From Prosthecomicrobium sp. N25 (GTDB taxonomy: Bacteria > Pseudomonadota > Alphaproteobacteria > Rhizobiales > Ancalomicrobiaceae), in NCBI RefSeq assembly GCF_037203705.1, contig NZ_JBBCAT010000001.1, forward strand, positions 2,639,418-2,703,417: DNA of 64,000 nucleotides. Reading direction: 5' to 3'. Below are positions 63,828 to 64,000 of this stretch, in pieces; the first letter of the stretch is position 1, and the number at the start of each line of letters is the position of its first letter. Both the position numbers and the translations under genes were made by a program. The notes under the pieces are model-generated. The model was not told the origin of the DNA. It did no database searches and saw only the letters and a program-made list of their open reading frames with translations.

Positions 63828-64000
63828 GGCCGCGCGCCCCCGTCGGTGAAGAAGCCGATCGGCCGGACCTCGTAGGCCCCGCCGGGATTGACCGCGGCGA
63901 GTTCGCGCGAGAACTGAAGGACTTCGTCCAAGTCCTTGCAATCGACCACATAGAAGCCGAGAAGCTGCTCCTTGGTCTCGGCGAAGGGACCGTCCAGCAC
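63824..64000 (-). CDS. YCII/DGPF-domain protein (truncated by the window edge)
   Basis: The C-terminal 58 residues of a YCII-related protein are visible. VLDGPFAETKEQLLGFYVVDCKDLDEVLQFSRELA contains the DGPF motif that gives the group its name and the conserved E-T-K-E segment, and the end is PIGFFTDGGARP before the TGA. It is the usual partner of ECF42 sigma factors, and its stop overlaps the sigma factor's ATG. The N-terminus and promoter lie beyond 64000. Confidence 0.85.
   Translation of the reverse strand: MLDGPFAETKEQLLGFYVVDCKDLDEVLQFSRELAAVNPGGAYEVRPIGFFTDGGARP

Overview
The window is GC-rich DNA with little intergenic space and strong third-position GC bias, which is why long phantom frames run antisense to most genes. 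Gene content points to an alphaproteobacterium, most likely of the order Hyphomicrobiales (Rhizobiales). The evidence is the pdhA-pdhB-pdhC-lpdA cluster with a lipoyl domain fused to E1-beta, followed by lipA and a COQ10-like START protein, plus an IalB-family protein, an FlhB-tail (FlhX-like) protein beside FliK, a hom-glpX-recJ neighbourhood and an alphaproteobacterial-type HspQ. PhaC, a malyl-CoA-lyase-like enzyme and a formaldehyde-activating-enzyme homologue suggest C1/C2 and storage-polymer metabolism. I cannot name the genus.

Layout. (1) 0-11 kb: a minus-strand operon of a GntR-type regulator, two ABC ATPases, a peptide-binding protein, two permeases, gamma-glutamyltransferase, a DUF1028 protein and a small conserved protein, followed by an MFS transporter; it reads as a peptide or gamma-glutamyl compound scavenging unit. 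(2) 11-17.5 kb: DUF1003 protein, RecG, a TadE/G-like protein, tRNA-Asn with its terminator, CobU, ArgC and a collagen-like lipoprotein. (3) 17.6-26.2 kb: FtsB, the pyruvate dehydrogenase complex with two small extra genes, lipoyl synthase and the COQ10/RatA-like protein. (4) 26.4-37.2 kb: PhaC; alanine/aspartate-type aminotransferase, homoserine dehydrogenase, GlpX; an inserted LprI-like protein and soluble PAS-PAS chemoreceptor; RecJ. (5) 37-44 kb: class III aminotransferase, FliK, FlhB-tail protein, Fae homologue, an AT-rich orphan gene and ArgE. (6) 44-50 kb: a YfhO-like membrane protein with a GT2 glycosyltransferase, a divergent ChbG/HpnK deacetylase and a DsbA-like thioredoxin. (7) 49-54 kb: a YejA-like binding protein, a degenerate adenylate-forming enzyme and a degenerate GGDEF protein in one minus-strand run. 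(8) 54-60 kb: IalB-family protein, HspQ, a CitE/Mcl-like lyase, an LpxL-like acyltransferase, an AEC transporter and a CaiB/BaiF CoA-transferase. (9) 60-64 kb: a tight minus-strand run of a YCII/DGPF protein, an ECF42-type sigma factor, an SRPBCC protein, a VOC protein, a BNR-repeat protein and a MoaD/ThiS-like protein.

No insertion sequence, integrase, CRISPR array or rRNA operon was seen. The most unusual items are the collagen-like lipoprotein, the AT-rich orphan at 42.2-42.7 kb, the Fae homologue lacking the expected catalytic histidine, the YejA/adenylase/GGDEF run and the ECF42 operon that continues into a BNR-MoaD pair.
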